DNA of 64,000 nucleotides, taken from assembly GCF_039555335.1 (NCBI RefSeq), contig NC_092646.1, positions 30,767,680 to 30,831,679 of the forward strand, given 5' to 3'. Position 1 is the stretch's first letter. Every line of letters begins with the position of its first letter. This DNA is from Amphiura filiformis. Lineage: Eukaryota; Echinodermata; Ophiuroidea; Amphilepidida; Amphiuridae. Shown one piece after another: positions 62,112 to 64,000 of the stretch. The notes under the pieces are model-generated. The model was not told where the DNA came from and made no database searches. It was given only the letters and a program-made list of their open reading frames with translations. A program made the translations under genes and the position numbers.

Positions 62112-64000
62112 ATGTCTGACGATCACTTTGGTAAGTAAAATATTTGAATTAGGAAATGAAGTATAATGTTGAATTCGATAGCGTAGCCAGCGCGGAGCGG
62201 GGGGAGCAGGGTTGCCCCTGACAAAAAGAGAAATCGCCCCTCTGACAAAAAATGAAAAATAAAATCGGGAAGGCAAAGTAAAAGGAAAGGGCAAGGAGTG
62301 CTTTTTCCACCAAAACTCACCCCGATCATGGGCCAAAATAGTGTAAAATACAATTTTTTTGCTCGTTACCTGCGCACACTGTCCCAATTTAGCCCTTTTC
62401 ATCCCGATCATGGGCCAAAAATAGCCTAAAATACAAGATTTTTACGCGATACACAAGAACATTGTCCCAATAAAGCTTTTTTGAAGCTCGAAGACTTCAC
62501 ATACAGTCTCTCTAGACATTACGAGTAGTTAATGACTGAACATCTTTACCCAAATTCACACTTCAGAATGTACAACAAACAAACTGTTTGATTAAGTTAA
62601 CAATATCTGAATCTTTAATCAAAAGTAAAGCATGATTTAATCTTGTGATTGAACATAAATTCATACAATCAGTCAGAATCAAAGACACTATGTTTAATAA
62701 TGTTACTTAGCCAGCAGTCTCCTTCTTGTTGTTGATTTCAAAGTTCTGATGTATCTCCTGCAGTCACTTGTCCTGCGAAGATCACTGTTCAGCGAAGGCC
62801 ACTGAAGACGTTTATATCTTTTGCATATAAAATCCTCGCACAGATTAAAATCTCCAAAATGGTGCTCTTTTCACCTTTCACACAATTTCTATTGGAAAAC
62901 AGGTCTGTCTCGCATACAGTCCCCTGTTTCCAATACACTGATGTGTTGTTTCATAAACCAGACTTTAGCAAATCGACAGAAGAATATAATTTCCTTTCTT
63001 GGAAGAGGTACGCACTTTAACGTATTCTAGATCTTCGCCCATGTTCTTGGATAGTAGTACATTGACTACATAAGATATGTCTGGTTAGCAATTTCCTTTC
63101 TTTGAAGGCATATGGACTGTAAGCACACTAACTAGCCCACAACAACACTCCAAAATTCGCCTTTTGGGATACAAATTAAAATGTGTGGTGCAAAATTGCG
63201 ATACCACATTGTATACTGAGAAAGAACGTATTGATTGCCTGGGACTGCGCTTCAAATTGCTCTGTGTCAGATTAAATTGCACCACAACTTTCAAAATGGG
63301 GTGGAAAAGTGCACCCCAAGGTAAAAAAAATAATTCGAATACTGCACTTACCCGTCAGTTTCAGTGAGGAACGTACCGTAAAACCCCGTCTACAAGCATA
63401 TATGGTGTTTTTTATGAAAGCTAAATTAATTCGAAGCAAGCGTAATATACCAAGACCAATACAATAGATTGGTCTTAAAATAATACTTGTTTGTATATGC
63501 TTGAATCCGTAATTTATTTGCTCAAACTCCATAATGGCGCCTGGATTAATGTAGCTTTCATCAGAAGCACTTTATATGCTTGTAGACGGGGTTTTACGGT
63601 ATTTTCATTGCGGATCAATGTGACCATGTTGTCTGATTACAGGTTGTAGCTATATCACAAATGGTTGGTATGTTGTTACCTATTACAACTTTTCTTTTCC
63701 TTTTTAGGTGTAAAAACTAAATGGATGCACCCTGACTCACTACAACCTATAGCCGGGGACATCATACAATTCAAGAGAAAGAAGGGCATGTATAAACACC
63801 TTGGTATAGCTGATGGCGAGGGAGGTATCTATCACTTCGGCGTAGATCCAGCAATTTGTTCATTGGATTGTGTGATGAGATCCGATTCCAACATGAAGAA
63901 TCTTGCTCATTGGCGACATGACACAATAAAAGATGTTGCCAAACACGATCTCGTGCGAATTGATAATTCTGCAGATCACAAAAGTACGCCACTTGGTGTG
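62112..64000 (+). CDS. LRAT-domain acyltransferase, copy B (partial at window end)
   Basis: Exon 1 (62112-62130) is identical in protein to copy A (MSDDHF plus G base), donor GTAAGT. Exon 2 starts at 63708 after CCTTTTTAG and is open to the window end. His37 and His49 of the H-box are kept (KHLGIAD, IYHFG); the NCEH box lies beyond the window. By eye there are nine replacements in the 98 residues covered by exon 2, relative to copy A: L13M, M21I, N25I, I34M, G55A, D87H, G98K, E100T and F102L. Four of them fall in residues 87-102. No stop or frameshift is seen, so it is probably a working paralog. Confidence 0.87.
63376..63599. mobile_element. MITE with 28-bp terminal inverted repeats and TA duplication
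   Basis: CCGTAAAACCCCGTCTACAA and GCATATA at the left return inverted at the right (TATATGCTTGTAGACGGGGT). TA flanks both ends (63374-63375, 63600-63601). Copy A has a single TA at the matching place. Tc1/mariner-type ends. Confidence 0.88.

Larger units (their letters stand above)
60305..64000. repeat. segmental duplication, copy B (cut by window end)
   Basis: The partner of 48280-52999, in the same orientation. Relative to A it lacks the 1.3-kb segment 48500-49788 and carries its own insertions at 60423-60768 and 63376-63599. Confidence 0.92.

Overview
The window looks like repeat-rich, AT-rich DNA from an invertebrate deuterostome, probably an echinoderm-like animal. The evidence is split genes with GT-AG introns and protein families typical of such animals: an ABCA transporter, an IgGFc-binding-domain secreted protein and LRAT-domain proteins. 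A tRNA-type SINE, an L2/CR1-like LINE and dozens of short inverted-repeat elements fit the same picture. The species cannot be fixed from sequence alone. No prokaryotic, viral or CRISPR feature was seen.

Layout. 0-7.1 kb (+): the last five coding exons of an ABCA5-like ABC transporter. The Walker-B exon is followed by five decaying tandem copies. 7.1-19 kb: intergenic, with several inverted-repeat elements and a 4.1-kb array of a 43-bp satellite (13.55-17.69 kb). 19-28.6 kb (+): 3' exons of a small single-pass membrane protein with two alternative last exons; a 60-bp satellite (22.5-23.4 kb) and nested elements lie in its intron. 29-31 kb: remnants of a TTAA-flanked foldback element, a Tc1-like transposase and a LINE. 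31.0-45.7 kb (-): a secreted or cell-surface protein with signal peptide, IgGFc-binding domain and fibronectin-III domain. Four exons join in phase; the 3' end was not found. One of its introns holds a 3.4-kb inverted-repeat element with a dead LINE inside. 46-64 kb: a tandem segmental duplication, about 11-12 kb apart, each copy carrying a two-exon LRAT-domain acyltransferase-like gene. Copy A is complete (197 aa); copy B is cut by the window end.

The membrane-protein and IgGFc genes are convergent. The genes do not form an obvious pathway. Most useful observations: (i) the Walker-B exon array, (ii) alternative tails that swap a YxxPhi-type sorting motif, (iii) an ISRE/IRF-like triple GAAA motif about 60 bp upstream of the ATG in both LRAT copies, (iv) paralogous filled and empty sites showing that one foldback element targets TTAA, and (v) matching 3' tails in the LINE, a LINE remnant and the SINE.

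Limits: everything was read by eye. Exon calls rest on splice consensus, phase and recognisable domains. Repeat boundaries are approximate to a few bases unless a target-site duplication is given.
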